Assembly (NCBI GenBank): GCA_963575745.1
Contig: CAUYUJ010022415.1
Coordinates: 431,001-495,000, forward strand
DNA length: 64,000 bases
Reading direction: 5' to 3'
Source: Prorocentrum cordatum
Taxonomy: Eukaryota > Sar > Dinophyceae > Prorocentrales > Prorocentraceae
Shown here: piece after piece, positions 39,312 to 48,099 of the stretch
How the letters are laid out: every line of letters starts with the position of its first letter
Numbering within the stretch: position 1 is the stretch's first letter
The notes under the pieces: generated by a model
The model's database searches: none
The model's input: only the letters and a program-made list of their open reading frames with translations
Told to the model about the DNA's origin: nothing
Made by a program: the position numbers and the translations under genes

Positions 39312-41125
39312 ATCCTGGCGCAAGACCCAGCCATATGCAATTGTGAGTAACGCGTGCCGTAATGAGTGGGGGAGACGCATGGGGGCGGTGCCACTGGGGC
39401 CTTGGGTGGAGCTCCCTATGGGCCACGAAGCGCTGTGCTGGGTGTGGCTGGCGCATGCGGACGGTGCCCCTCGCTGGAACTGGTTGGGGGAAACGCATGC
39501 GGGTGGTGCCGGTGGGGTCTTTCGGTGGAACTCCCTGCGGGGCCACGAAACGCTGCACTGGGTGTGGCCGACGCATGCGGACGGTAGCACTGGGACCTTC
39601 GTTGGAGCTCCCTATGGGGCCACGGGAGGGGGGGCGCATGCGGGCGGTGCCACTGGGGCCTTGGGTGGAGTTCCCCATGGGCACACGAAACGCTGCGCTG
39701 GGTGGGGGTTCGCGTGCGGGCTGGCCAGTGCAGCTCCCTCCCTACGGGGCCACGAAACGCTGTACTGCGTGTGGCGGACGCATGCGGGCGGTGCCACTGG
39801 AGCTTGGTGGAGCTCCCGATCAATGGGGCCGCGAAATGCAGTACTGGGTGGTGGACGACGCATGCGGGCGGTGCCACTGGGGTCTTTTTTGTGGAGCTCC
39901 CTATGGGGCCACGAGACGCTATACTGAGTGTGGCGGACGCATGTGGTCACCCCCACTGGGGCCGGCCTGGGGTGGAGCTCCCTATGGGGCCACCAAAAGC
40001 CGTACTGGGTGTGGCGGACGCATGTGGCCACCCCCGCTGGGGCCTTGGGTGGAGTTTCCAATGGGGCCACGAAACGCTGTACTGGGTGTGGCGGACTCAT
40101 GTGGCCCTTCACACTGGGACCTTGGGTGGAGCTCCCTACGGGGCCACGAAACGCTGTACTGGGTGTGGCGGACGCATGTGGCCACCCCCACCTGAGGCCT
40201 TAGGTGGAGCTCGTGGGGCCGCGCAACGCTGTACCGGGTGTGGCGGACGCGTGTGGCCACCCACACTGGGGCCTTCGGTGGAGCTCCCTATGGGGCTACG
40301 AAGCGCTGTACTGGTGTGGCGGACGCATGTGGCCACCCCCACTGGGGCCGGCCTGGGGTGGAGCTCCCTATGGGGCCACCAAAAGCCGTACTGGGTGTGG
40401 CGGACGCATGTGGCCACCCCCGCTGGGGCCTTGGGTGGAGTTTCCAATGGGGCCACGAAACGCTGTACTGGGTGTGGCGGACGCATGTGGCCCTTCACAC
40501 TGGGACCTTGGGTGGAGCTCCCTACGGGGCCACGAAACGCTGTACTGGGTGTGGCGGACGCATGTGGCCACCCCCACCTGAGGCCTTAGGTGGAGCTCGT
40601 GGGGCCGCGCAACGCTGTACCGGGTGTGGCGGACGCGTGTGGCCACCCACACTGGGGCCTTCGGTGGAGCTCCCTATGGGGCTACGAAGCGCTGTACTGG
40701 TGTGGCGGACGCATGTGGCCACCCCCGCTGGGGCCTTGGGTGGGGCTCACTATTGGACCACGAAGCGCTGTATTGGGTGTGGCGGGCGCATGTGGCCATT
40801 CTCACAGGGGCCGCAGGTGGAGCTCCCTGGCGGACGCGTGTGGCCACCCACACTGGGGCCTTCGGTGGAGCTCCCTGTGGGGCTACGAAGCGCTGCACTG
40901 TGGCGGACGCAGGTGGCCACCCCTACTGGGGCCTTGGGTGGAGTTCCCAATGAGGCCACGAAACGCTGTACCAGGTGTGGCGGACGCATGTGGCCACCCC
41001 CACTGGGTTTAGGTGAAAGTCCCTATGGGGCCACGAAGCTCTGTACTGGGTGTGGCGGACTCATGTGGCCATCCCCGCCGGGGCCTTGGGTGGAGCTCCC
41101 AATGGAGCCACGAAACGCTGTATTG
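39312..41125 (+). repeat. array-family element, copy 4 (tail missing)
   Basis: Head at 39312-39360 (ATCCTGGCGCAAG, CCATATGCAATTGTG), then about 22 units, most carrying GCATGTGGCCACCC in the variable centre. The array stops abruptly at the LTR of the copia element (41126), so the tail is absent. A 386-bp block is duplicated in tandem (39935-40320 and 40321-40706) with about one mismatch noticed. Confidence 0.85.
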
Positions 41126-41390
41126 TGTGAGACGGGTCCGTGGGCGGATCGAGGGACTCTGGAGGCCCGGGGGCGCGCGGGGCGACGAGCGGGAGGCCCC
41201 CTTCCTCCCGGATGTGTTGCGCGCTTGAGCCACAATATCACGATAGTCGAGACTGTCCGTATTCCCTGCACAACGCAGACAGTCACCCCAGCGACACTGG
41301 TCACAGTGTCGCGCAACTCGTGAAACACATCAAACTCTGAGAACACTCTAGGGGACCTCATGGGACAGGGGGCTGAGTATTTAAAAGACA
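41126..41390 (-). repeat. 3' LTR of copia element
   Basis: About 265 bases. On the minus strand it begins TGTCTTTTAAATACTC and ends CCCGTCTCACA. It matches the 5' LTR at both ends with mainly C/T and G/A differences, but a central block of about 50 bases (roughly 41237-41286) does not align. A short purine-rich stretch (minus-strand AGTAGGGGGTGC, 41391-41402) precedes it as the likely polypurine tract. Confidence 0.88.
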
Positions 41391-41451
41391 GCACCCCCTA
41401 CTTTAGTGTCCCATGAGGTCCGTCACAGCAGCAGACAGGGAAGTGAGGCCT

Positions 41452-42933
41452 CTAAGATCCACGGACCACGCCCCTTCCCTCTCCCCCCATCGGTTCCGGG
41501 CCCGGGTCGGAGGGTACTGGGCCCGGCAGGCCGGGCGGGCGCGAGGGCGACCTCCTCGGCGTCCTGGCGGGGCGCCCTCCTCCTCCTCTCTCCTCCTCAG
41601 CCTCCTCTGCGTCCTCGCCAGCCTCAGTGGACTGGGACTCTCTCTGTAGAACCTGTCGTGATGCATTCCGAGTCCGGGATTTCAGCGCCAGGTTGAGAGA
41701 TCGCTCGTCGAGCGATCCAGACTCGTCCGTTAGCGCCAGCATCCCCTTGTGCATGAGATCAGTCAGAGCAAAATTCCCTCGTCCTGGGTCGACCTTGGTC
41801 AGAGCGTCAGCAGGCATCTTGCAGTGTGGAACCCACCTCACCACTGCCCCCTCGGCTGTCATCGAGTCCCGGACCATCGCCATCTCGATGGCGTTGCGGC
41901 GGTCTGCCTTGGCACCCCCGCAGTTCTTGGACAGCGTATCGAAGAGGGACTTCGCATCGACTACGGCGACGCCCTCGGAAGCCTCGGCGATGGCACACTC
42001 GTCGACGAGCGCAACTGCAAAGGGGCAGGACGTCCCTGAGTTCCACCATTCAGGCCCCCTCACATCTCCATGCAAGGCATCCCGGAAAACGAGCCACAAC
42101 CACTGTCCCTCGGCGAGAGCCCCGGAAAGACTCAACGTCTCCGCCAATAAAGTGGACGAGACGACTCGACGGAGCCTCTGGCTTCTCCAAGACAAGAGCG
42201 AAACACGAGAGCGACGATTGTCTTTGATCCTGGAGTCCCCTAGCATCACGAGCCAGCCTCCTTGAGCACCGTCTCTTTTAGCGGACCCGGGGCCCCCCGC
42301 ATCACTGCGCGTGACCATGGTCACGGCACTCAGGTCCAAGGGCCAAATCGTCAGACAGGAGCTGGCCGTGCACCGGAGGTGGCGAGCTACCTTGTTAGCC
42401 ATGAGAGCCGAGGCTATCTTGACCCGTGGGCATTCGGCGCTCAGCATCGAGGCGGATCCGGACACGTCGGGACGAGACTGGCGGGCCGCCCAGAGAATCT
42501 TCGCCACTAGGCCGCGATAGTCTCGGAGCTCTCCTGCATCGAGCAACTCCTCGAGACATTTAACACGCTCCTTGTCGAGTCTCATGGGACGGACCTGCTC
42601 CAGGATATATTTTTCCTGGTCGACGAGAATGCGCCCATCAGGCTGCTGGCGGATCCTTCTCCCTGCGTATTCGGCCTCACCGACCTGCCATTTTCCGAAA
42701 TGGAAACGGCTGGTCAACAACTTCTTGAGCTCACTCTCGTATGAGGGCTCGCTAGAAACAATGAGATCGTCGACCTCAATCACTACAAGAGCCCTGAGGC
42801 TACCCGAGGCACGGTGGGCGATCCAGAGACACGGCTCCAAAAGGGAGCGCCGAAACCCCAGGGACTTGAGGTGATTGGTCAAGGTCTGATGCCGGCGAAT
42901 CGGAGCATCGTTCAGGCCGTGGACTGGGGCCAC
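41452..42933 (-). CDS. copia polyprotein: RT C-terminal part and RNase H
   Basis: 493 codons. It continues the RT started in 42962-46216 after a one-base frame change (reading upstream in this frame gives YVEPCDGVDVPRGALLELV before APVHGLNDAP). RT motif C is EVDDLIV, the copia-type VDD. RNase H follows: SDAGGPG with the first Asp, STLLAETLSLSGAL with Glu, VDAKSLFDTLSK, and VRWVPHCKMPADALTK with the final Asp, all typical of Ty1/copia RNase H. The last 70 residues are Arg/Glu/Pro-rich and lead towards the 3' LTR. RNase H removes RNA from the RNA-DNA hybrid during element replication. Confidence 0.88.
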   Translation of the reverse strand: MAPVHGLNDAPIRRHQTLTNHLKSLGFRRSLLEPCLWIAHRASGSLRALVVIEVDDLIVSSEPSYESELKKLLTSRFHFGKWQVGEAEYAGRRIRQQPDGRILVDQEKYILEQVRPMRLDKERVKCLEELLDAGELRDYRGLVAKILWAARQSRPDVSGSASMLSAECPRVKIASALMANKVARHLRCTASSCLTIWPLDLSAVTMVTRSDAGGPGSAKRDGAQGGWLVMLGDSRIKDNRRSRVSLLSWRSQRLRRVVSSTLLAETLSLSGALAEGQWLWLVFRDALHGDVRGPEWWNSGTSCPFAVALVDECAIAEASEGVAVVDAKSLFDTLSKNCGGAKADRRNAIEMAMVRDSMTAEGAVVRWVPHCKMPADALTKVDPGRGNFALTDLMHKGMLALTDESGSLDERSLNLALKSRTRNASRQVLQRESQSTEAGEDAEEAEEERGGGGRPARTPRRSPSRPPGLPGPVPSDPGPEPMGGEGRGVVRGS

Positions 42934-42961
42934 CAGTTCCAGGAGGGCCCCCCGGGGGACG

Positions 42962-45900
42962 TCAACGCCATCGCATGGCTCGACATATCTTCCCGTTGGG
43001 GCGGGAGAGAGGGTCCGCCTGGCAAAAGGCGTTCTTACAGTCCGCTATCTGAAGCCTCCACTTCTTGCCAGCTATCAGCTGGAGAGCAACCAACACAGCC
43101 TCCTCCTGAGGAGTCGGAGTGTACACGTGCAGAGACTCCGCGTCAGGATCGGCATACCCCCTCACGCACCAGCGTGACTTTGCCTTCTCGCTGGCTCCCG
43201 TGCCTTCCTGCGGCTTCCACCGACGGACCATGCGCGACGAGAGAATCCTGGATGGATCCCTCCGACGGACCAGGGTCGCCTCCGCGGGGGAGACCACTCT
43301 CACTGCCTTAGTGGCGGTCATGGCGGACCACTCGGCCGCGTCCGCCTTCTTGAACTCCTCTCGCTCTTCTGGACTGAGTTTGTTCCAGACGACCTCTTGG
43401 CCCCGCCGGGGCCCACCTGGAGTCGGTCCGGCCGCGGCGAACGAGGATGTCGGACTGTATTCTTCGTCCCCGGGACCTGGGCCCCAGGTCGCCAACTCCT
43501 GGAGGAGCATCCGGTCCTGTTCGTCAGCCCCGCCCTCTTCCCTGAGCTCGATCAGGTCCTCCTCCTCTCCGCAAGCCAGTTCGATCAAAGTGCCGGGATC
43601 GCCTCTGGCGTCGTCCGCCGAACTCCTTTGGGCCTCCCACTCCTGAACCCTCTCGGCCACGGAGGCCGACTCTCGAAGCTCCACCGGCGTCACCCCGGGA
43701 CCCGCGGGAATAACGTGGATGCGAGAGAGCAGCCCGCGCATGGGCGATCCGGCTCGCCGAGTCTGTCGAGACGTCGATCCCTCAGCTGGTCGGGCGGCAG
43801 CTCGCGGAGACCTCTCCCTGACCCTTTCAGGCTCGACTGAAACTCCTGGATTCGAATCGCCTCGACGGCCGTCGATGGTCCTGACCAGACTGGGAGCGGA
43901 AGAGGCAGCGGGAGACGGGCTGGGACTGCCCTCCACTCGGGGTCGAGCTCTAGGTGGTTCCTCCAGGCCGGGAGGGGGATGCAACTTATCCTCTCTGTCC
44001 TCGAGGGGTTCGGTCCTGACAAATCGACCCAGGTCAGGAGCAGGACGGGGGGGGTACGGGGCATCCAGAGCTCGGCGCAGGTCCTCGGGAAGCTCGCTCT
44101 GGTCTCCTAAGCTCGCGACCTCGCTGCTCTCAGGAATAGTCGGAAGAGGGGACCTGGCTTCCACCGAAGCTTCCGCGGGCTCCGAGGGACGAGCCGACGC
44201 CGTTCCGCCTCCTCCGCCAGTAGTGACCGGTCCTCCTGCTTCGGCCCCGATCGTGTCCTGACCGTCCCAGGCCTCGTCGGGGGGGGGGCCCTCGGATTCG
44301 ACGTCCAGAGCCCCCACCTTCTTGCCTGGGTTGCGAACTTCAGCTTGAAGGGCCCGAAACTCCGGGGTGTCCACGAGTTCGGCTCCGAGCGCCTCGGCAC
44401 GCGTCGCCTCTCGGACCTGCTCGACCGAGCACTTCCATAGCTTGGTTCGCATCGCGATCCAAACTGTGGTTCCCTTGTGAAAGACGACGGCCCCGGGGCC
44501 GACCCACCGGTCGCGCTGCAGCGCGTGAGTTTTCACCCCCGTCACCTTGCGCCACACGTACACCCACTGACCGGGCAGAAAGACGCGATCGACATGGGGT
44601 CGAGATCTCCGGGCCTCGGCGAGACGTGACTTGGCGTCCGCCGCCATCAAGGCCTTCTTGGCCTGCTCACGGATCTGATGCTTTCTGGCGAACGCACTGG
44701 CCGCACTATCCTGCATGGCGGACTCGGCTTGGACGTCTGCTAGACCGATGTCGCCCACTCCCTCGTCACTGAGAAGAGACCGTGGCAGCCTGGAATTCTC
44801 TCCGAAGACAAGCTGGTACGGAGAGTACCCAGACCGGTGGTAGTATCGATTCTTTGCGGACACTGTTTCATGGAGCAACAACTCGGCCTCGGCATGAGAC
44901 GTCGGCTGGACATGATCGGAGGCCTTCGTCAGAGCACTCTTGATCCATCCTCCGTGTCGCTCCGCCCGGCCGTTCTGCCACGGAGACGTGGCGTCGCAGA
45001 CGTGCTGAAACACGCCTGCATGCTCACAGCCACGGCCGAACGCGCCCAGGAATTCTGATCCTCCATCGCTGATGACGACCTCGGGGGGGCCAAAGATCCT
45101 GATCCAGCTCTCGTCAAAAGCCTCCCAGATATTCTCGGACGTCAGTGGCTCCCCGGGGCCGAGCAGATGGCACAGCTGAAAGTTAGTGCCGTGATCGAGC
45201 ATGTTCAGAACCGTCATCTTAGTGCTGAGAATCGTAACGAACAGACAGTCCACAGCAACGAGCCGATTGAACCGGTAGGTTCGGGGAACGGCGGCTCGAC
45301 GCCTCCACGACGGTCGGGTGTGGCTGTCACACTGCTCGCAACGAAACTCGTGCTTGACGTATTCTATAACTTCGGGCCGAGCCTGGGCAACCTGCAGCAT
45401 TTTCAAGAAGGCGTCCCTTGACGGGTGGCCCAGGTTCACGTGGGTCCGGGAAACCTCCAGGCGCTGACTTCGACTGATTGACCCGGCCTGCCTCCCCGCT
45501 CTCTGACTAGACCCGAGTCCTTCCCTCCCCTCGCCCTCCTCGGGCTCGTCGTCCGAGCCAAGGTCCTCTTGGGCTGGAAAGGAGGCAACCTGTCGGTCGA
45601 TTGGTCTGGGGGATGGGACCCCTGTCACCCTTCTCTCGGCCAGCCACTCGGGATCCCCCCAAACGCCGGACCACAGGGTTTCCTCCCGGTGCCCGAGGGC
45701 GACGATGCGAGCTGACTCCAGGATTCCCTCGCACATGGCCTGGACGAGTCCCGGGGGGTAGTTCTGGGCCGCTCGCGTGAGGGCCCTGCCACAGAGCTGA
45801 CGATGCTGATGACTCCCGTCGCACCTGAGCAGGAGGGGCTGCAAAATAGACGCACGGTTGGTCATGAACCTGGTTGGTTTCTTGTTGGGTTCTCCTCCCT

Positions 45901-46216
45901 TCACGGACAAACCGCACTGGCAGAGATCGGCAACCCCCGACACGACGCTCGGCCGATTCAAGATTTCCCGCACCGAGTCCATTTCCCAGGAGCTGGCACC
46001 CTCGGGGTGCTCAAGAAGGAAACCACGGCCCCGACCCATCTGGTATTCGGCCACTCTAACGCACAGGGACATGAACTTGAGGCCGGCGGTCTCGGGGTCT
46101 GTGAGGTCGGTTCCCTTGAGTCGATGCCAACTGGGACGACGGGCAACGGAGAAGGCCAGACACTCAGGGCTCATGACTATGACCTCGGGCCGATCTCGCT
46201 CTATGATACTCCACAT
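42962..46216 (-). CDS. copia polyprotein: MTase-like domain, integrase and RT N-terminal part
   Basis: 1084 codons. Residues 1-175 finish a methyltransferase-like domain (MSPECLAFS, GFLLEHPEGASSW, SHQHRQLCG, LTRAAQNYPPGLVQAM). Integrase follows: zinc-binding H259/H264 and C293/C296 (HVNLGHP, CEQC); catalytic core D323 (VAVDCLF), D384 (VISDGGSEF) and E419 (NGRAERHGG), with 34 residues between the last two. A long acidic/Pro-rich linker (about 600-900) precedes RT (KLSPEEREEFKKADAAEWSA) and motif A (IADCKNAFCQ). The frame is lost at the C-terminus just before the RT continuation. Integrase inserts the cDNA into the genome. The MTase-like insertion before integrase is not part of standard copia. 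Confidence 0.88.
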   Translation of the reverse strand: MWSIIERDRPEVIVMSPECLAFSVARRPSWHRLKGTDLTDPETAGLKFMSLCVRVAEYQMGRGRGFLLEHPEGASSWEMDSVREILNRPSVVSGVADLCQCGLSVKGGEPNKKPTRFMTNRASILQPLLLRCDGSHQHRQLCGRALTRAAQNYPPGLVQAMCEGILESARIVALGHREETLWSGVWGDPEWLAERRVTGVPSPRPIDRQVASFPAQEDLGSDDEPEEGEGREGLGSSQRAGRQAGSISRSQRLEVSRTHVNLGHPSRDAFLKMLQVAQARPEVIEYVKHEFRCEQCDSHTRPSWRRRAAVPRTYRFNRLVAVDCLFVTILSTKMTVLNMLDHGTNFQLCHLLGPGEPLTSENIWEAFDESWIRIFGPPEVVISDGGSEFLGAFGRGCEHAGVFQHVCDATSPWQNGRAERHGGWIKSALTKASDHVQPTSHAEAELLLHETVSAKNRYYHRSGYSPYQLVFGENSRLPRSLLSDEGVGDIGLADVQAESAMQDSAASAFARKHQIREQAKKALMAADAKSRLAEARRSRPHVDRVFLPGQWVYVWRKVTGVKTHALQRDRWVGPGAVVFHKGTTVWIAMRTKLWKCSVEQVREATRAEALGAELVDTPEFRALQAEVRNPGKKVGALDVESEGPPPDEAWDGQDTIGAEAGGPVTTGGGGGTASARPSEPAEASVEARSPLPTIPESSEVASLGDQSELPEDLRRALDAPYPPRPAPDLGRFVRTEPLEDREDKLHPPPGLEEPPRARPRVEGSPSPSPAASSAPSLVRTIDGRRGDSNPGVSVEPERVRERSPRAAARPAEGSTSRQTRRAGSPMRGLLSRIHVIPAGPGVTPVELRESASVAERVQEWEAQRSSADDARGDPGTLIELACGEEEDLIELREEGGADEQDRMLLQELATWGPGPGDEEYSPTSSFAAAGPTPGGPRRGQEVVWNKLSPEEREEFKKADAAEWSAMTATKAVRVVSPAEATLVRRRDPSRILSSRMVRRWKPQEGTGASEKAKSRWCVRGYADPDAESLHVYTPTPQEEAVLVALQLIAGKKWRLQIADCKNAFCQADPLSRPNGKICRAMRWR

Positions 46217-46244
46217 CGCACGTTCCCCTGACGGAGACCCGAGA

Positions 46245-47519
46245 TCATAAGCCGGTCCGTAAATCCAGGCTCTTGGAAACGGGATAGCCCTGCCCTTTCA
46301 GACTGTCCGCGACCCGTGGGACCGAAAAGAGTTCCAAGATCAGTTTGCGGCCGGACCCCAAAAGCCAGTCCTGGACGAGCTTCTTCCGCCGCTTCCGCTG
46401 CTTCCTCACCGGTCCCTCCCCTCCTGCGGCCAACGCGGCGTCTCGGACCTCCCTGGGAACCAGGCACTCACTTTCCTGGGAGAAAACCAATCCTGAGATC
46501 GAGGGGGCCCGGCCAAGGGAGTATATACCTTCCAGCGGAGACGCCGGTCCAGCCGGAGTCCTCGAACTCGAGCCGGGCGGGGGTACGTTCGTAGACGCCG
46601 AAGCTGTCCACGCCTCTACGGTGGTGTGGTCCAGGGGTTCGTTGGCGATGGCGAGCTGTAACTGCCGCGCCGAGAAGTCTGAGGAGAGGGAGTCGTAGAG
46701 GGTGTTTCCTGACGCTCCTGAGCAGCGGATCCTGACCCAGTCCGAAAGCCACTCGCCTAGGTCGCCCGGGTCGGGCCGACGAACTAAGTAGCAGGCCACT
46801 TGGGCCATCAGGCGGCATTTTTCTTCTGGATCGAGCCGGTGGGATTCCCAGCCCCGGGCCCTGGAAACCTCATCGAGCGTGACCGTCCGACCTTCCCTAG
46901 TGTCCCACCATATGCCCGAGGCTCTAAAGCTGCTGTCTCGGTGACTTTTGCCGAGACAGCGGGATCGTGCGACAGAGGCTGCTCGCCAGATTCCCCCTCC
47001 TTCCCCGGGTTCCGCACAGAAAGATCCTCCTGGAGTGGGTCCCTGGAGGTCCCGACCGTCCTGGATCCCCGAGCTCCCTTGGCCCCCCTCCCTGATCCTC
47101 CTTCGGCTCTCTGAGCCCCTCAGGTCCCCTTCTGCACGAGCTGCTGGATCGCCAGCGCCAGCTGCGATACCACCTCGCTGTTGGTCTGGATCGCCTTCAT
47201 CATCTGGTTGAGGTCGGAGCTGCTCGTCTCTACCGTCGTGTCGGCCGAACCGGACGACGCCGCTGGAGTAGCCCTGGCCGCCCTCTTGACGCCCTCCTTG
47301 CTGCGACCCTCGACCTTCGGCGGCTCCCAAGGCGGCGTCTCCAGCTGCTTGGTCCTCGCCGCCCGCCGGGCCTCCTTCTCGACCTTCTTGAGCTGCTGGG
47401 CCTGCTTCTCGCGGTGCGTGAGGTCCCTTCTCCAGATCATGCTCGAGCACCTCAGGCACTCGACGTAGCGCATGTGCTGGTTGCCTGACTCCCAGTGGGC
47501 CCAGGGTGGATGAGGGCAC
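46245..47519 (-). CDS. copia polyprotein: segment leading into the MTase-like domain
   Basis: 424 codons, of which only about the last 250 look genuine; the first part overlaps 47120-48076 in another frame and is Gly/Glu-rich noise. The genuine part holds WDTREGRTVTLDEVSRARGW, EEKCRLMAQVACYLVRRPDP and, at the end, RKLILELFSVPRVADSLKGQ followed by SLDLRTG. That last part is the SAM-binding start (LELFS) of the MTase-like domain completed in the next ORF. The frame change at about 46,250 separates SLDLRTG from YDLGSPSGERAMWSII; one base restores continuity. Confidence 0.7.
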   Translation of the reverse strand: MPSSTLGPLGVRQPAHALRRVPEVLEHDLEKGPHAPREAGPAAQEGREGGPAGGEDQAAGDAALGAAEGRGSQQGGRQEGGQGYSSGVVRFGRHDGRDEQLRPQPDDEGDPDQQRGGIAAGAGDPAARAEGDLRGSESRRRIREGGQGSSGIQDGRDLQGPTPGGSFCAEPGEGGGIWRAASVARSRCLGKSHRDSSFRASGIWWDTREGRTVTLDEVSRARGWESHRLDPEEKCRLMAQVACYLVRRPDPGDLGEWLSDWVRIRCSGASGNTLYDSLSSDFSARQLQLAIANEPLDHTTVEAWTASASTNVPPPGSSSRTPAGPASPLEGIYSLGRAPSISGLVFSQESECLVPREVRDAALAAGGEGPVRKQRKRRKKLVQDWLLGSGRKLILELFSVPRVADSLKGQGYPVSKSLDLRTGL

Positions 47520-48076
47520 TCCAGGGCGTTCATCTTCCCGGTCGCCTCGTCGCGCATCTCCTGTATCATCTTGGTCGCCTGTCCCACGTCGGCCACGTGC
47601 ATCAGCTTGACCGTCATCCGCTTCCAGGCCTTCCTCAGGGAGCTCGTCTGGAGGCCGATGTGGGGCCTTGACGTCGGCTGGGGCGGCGACGGAGATGTGG
47701 GACGGGTCGAGGCCGCGCCGTCCTGCAGCGGCGGGGATGACTGCTCGCTCCCCTCGGACTCCAGGTCGGATCCCGGCAGCCTCTCCCAGCTGGTGTCCAT
47801 CGGCTCCGAGAAGGTGACTGACGGCCGGGGAGCCCCTGGTGCTGAATTCTTCCTCGAGGCCCCCTCTCGCTTCAGACTGGAGCTTCTCCTCACCGCTGGC
47901 GTGCGAGCTCTCCCGGACGCCATGGCTTTCTCGTGACAGAGGCTCCTGCTCTCTTGGCCCGTGAGATGAATCGAGGAAATCGGACGTGCTCTCGAGCCCA
48001 CGGGTCTGTACGACGGTTGAGGTGAGCTCCGAGAGTTGCCTCCTGGTCTCTCCGCCGCCTCCTCTCCCTGTGCCAC
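47120..48076 (-). CDS. copia polyprotein: zinc-ribbon-like and coiled-coil segment
   Basis: 318 codons, from an alternative start just downstream of the Gag-protease ORF; one base of frame change near 48,110 would join them (EKLRRIQVPEEV... reads into it). The N-terminal 120 residues are Ser/Pro/Arg-rich. Residues about 130-185 include WKRMTVKLMHVADVGQATKM and a zinc-ribbon-like motif, CPHPP with a following GNQHMRYVECLRCSSMIW (Cys/His, then C-x2-C). A basic coiled-coil stretch follows (HREKQAQQLKKVEKEARRAA). The role is unknown; placed between protease and MTase/integrase, it may bind nucleic acid. Confidence 0.65.
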   Translation of the reverse strand: MAQGEEAAERPGGNSRSSPQPSYRPVGSRARPISSIHLTGQESRSLCHEKAMASGRARTPAVRRSSSLKREGASRKNSAPGAPRPSVTFSEPMDTSWERLPGSDLESEGSEQSSPPLQDGAASTRPTSPSPPQPTSRPHIGLQTSSLRKAWKRMTVKLMHVADVGQATKMIQEMRDEATGKMNALECPHPPWAHWESGNQHMRYVECLRCSSMIWRRDLTHREKQAQQLKKVEKEARRAARTKQLETPPWEPPKVEGRSKEGVKRAARATPAASSGSADTTVETSSSDLNQMMKAIQTNSEVVSQLALAIQQLVQKGT

Positions 48077-48099
48077 CTCCTCTGGTACCTGTATCCTCC

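Noticed and set aside
36340-41110. CRISPR-like interpretation of the 77-bp and 89-bp arrays
   Set aside because: No short identical repeats separated by unique spacers; units are contiguous and diverge throughout, in a eukaryotic context.
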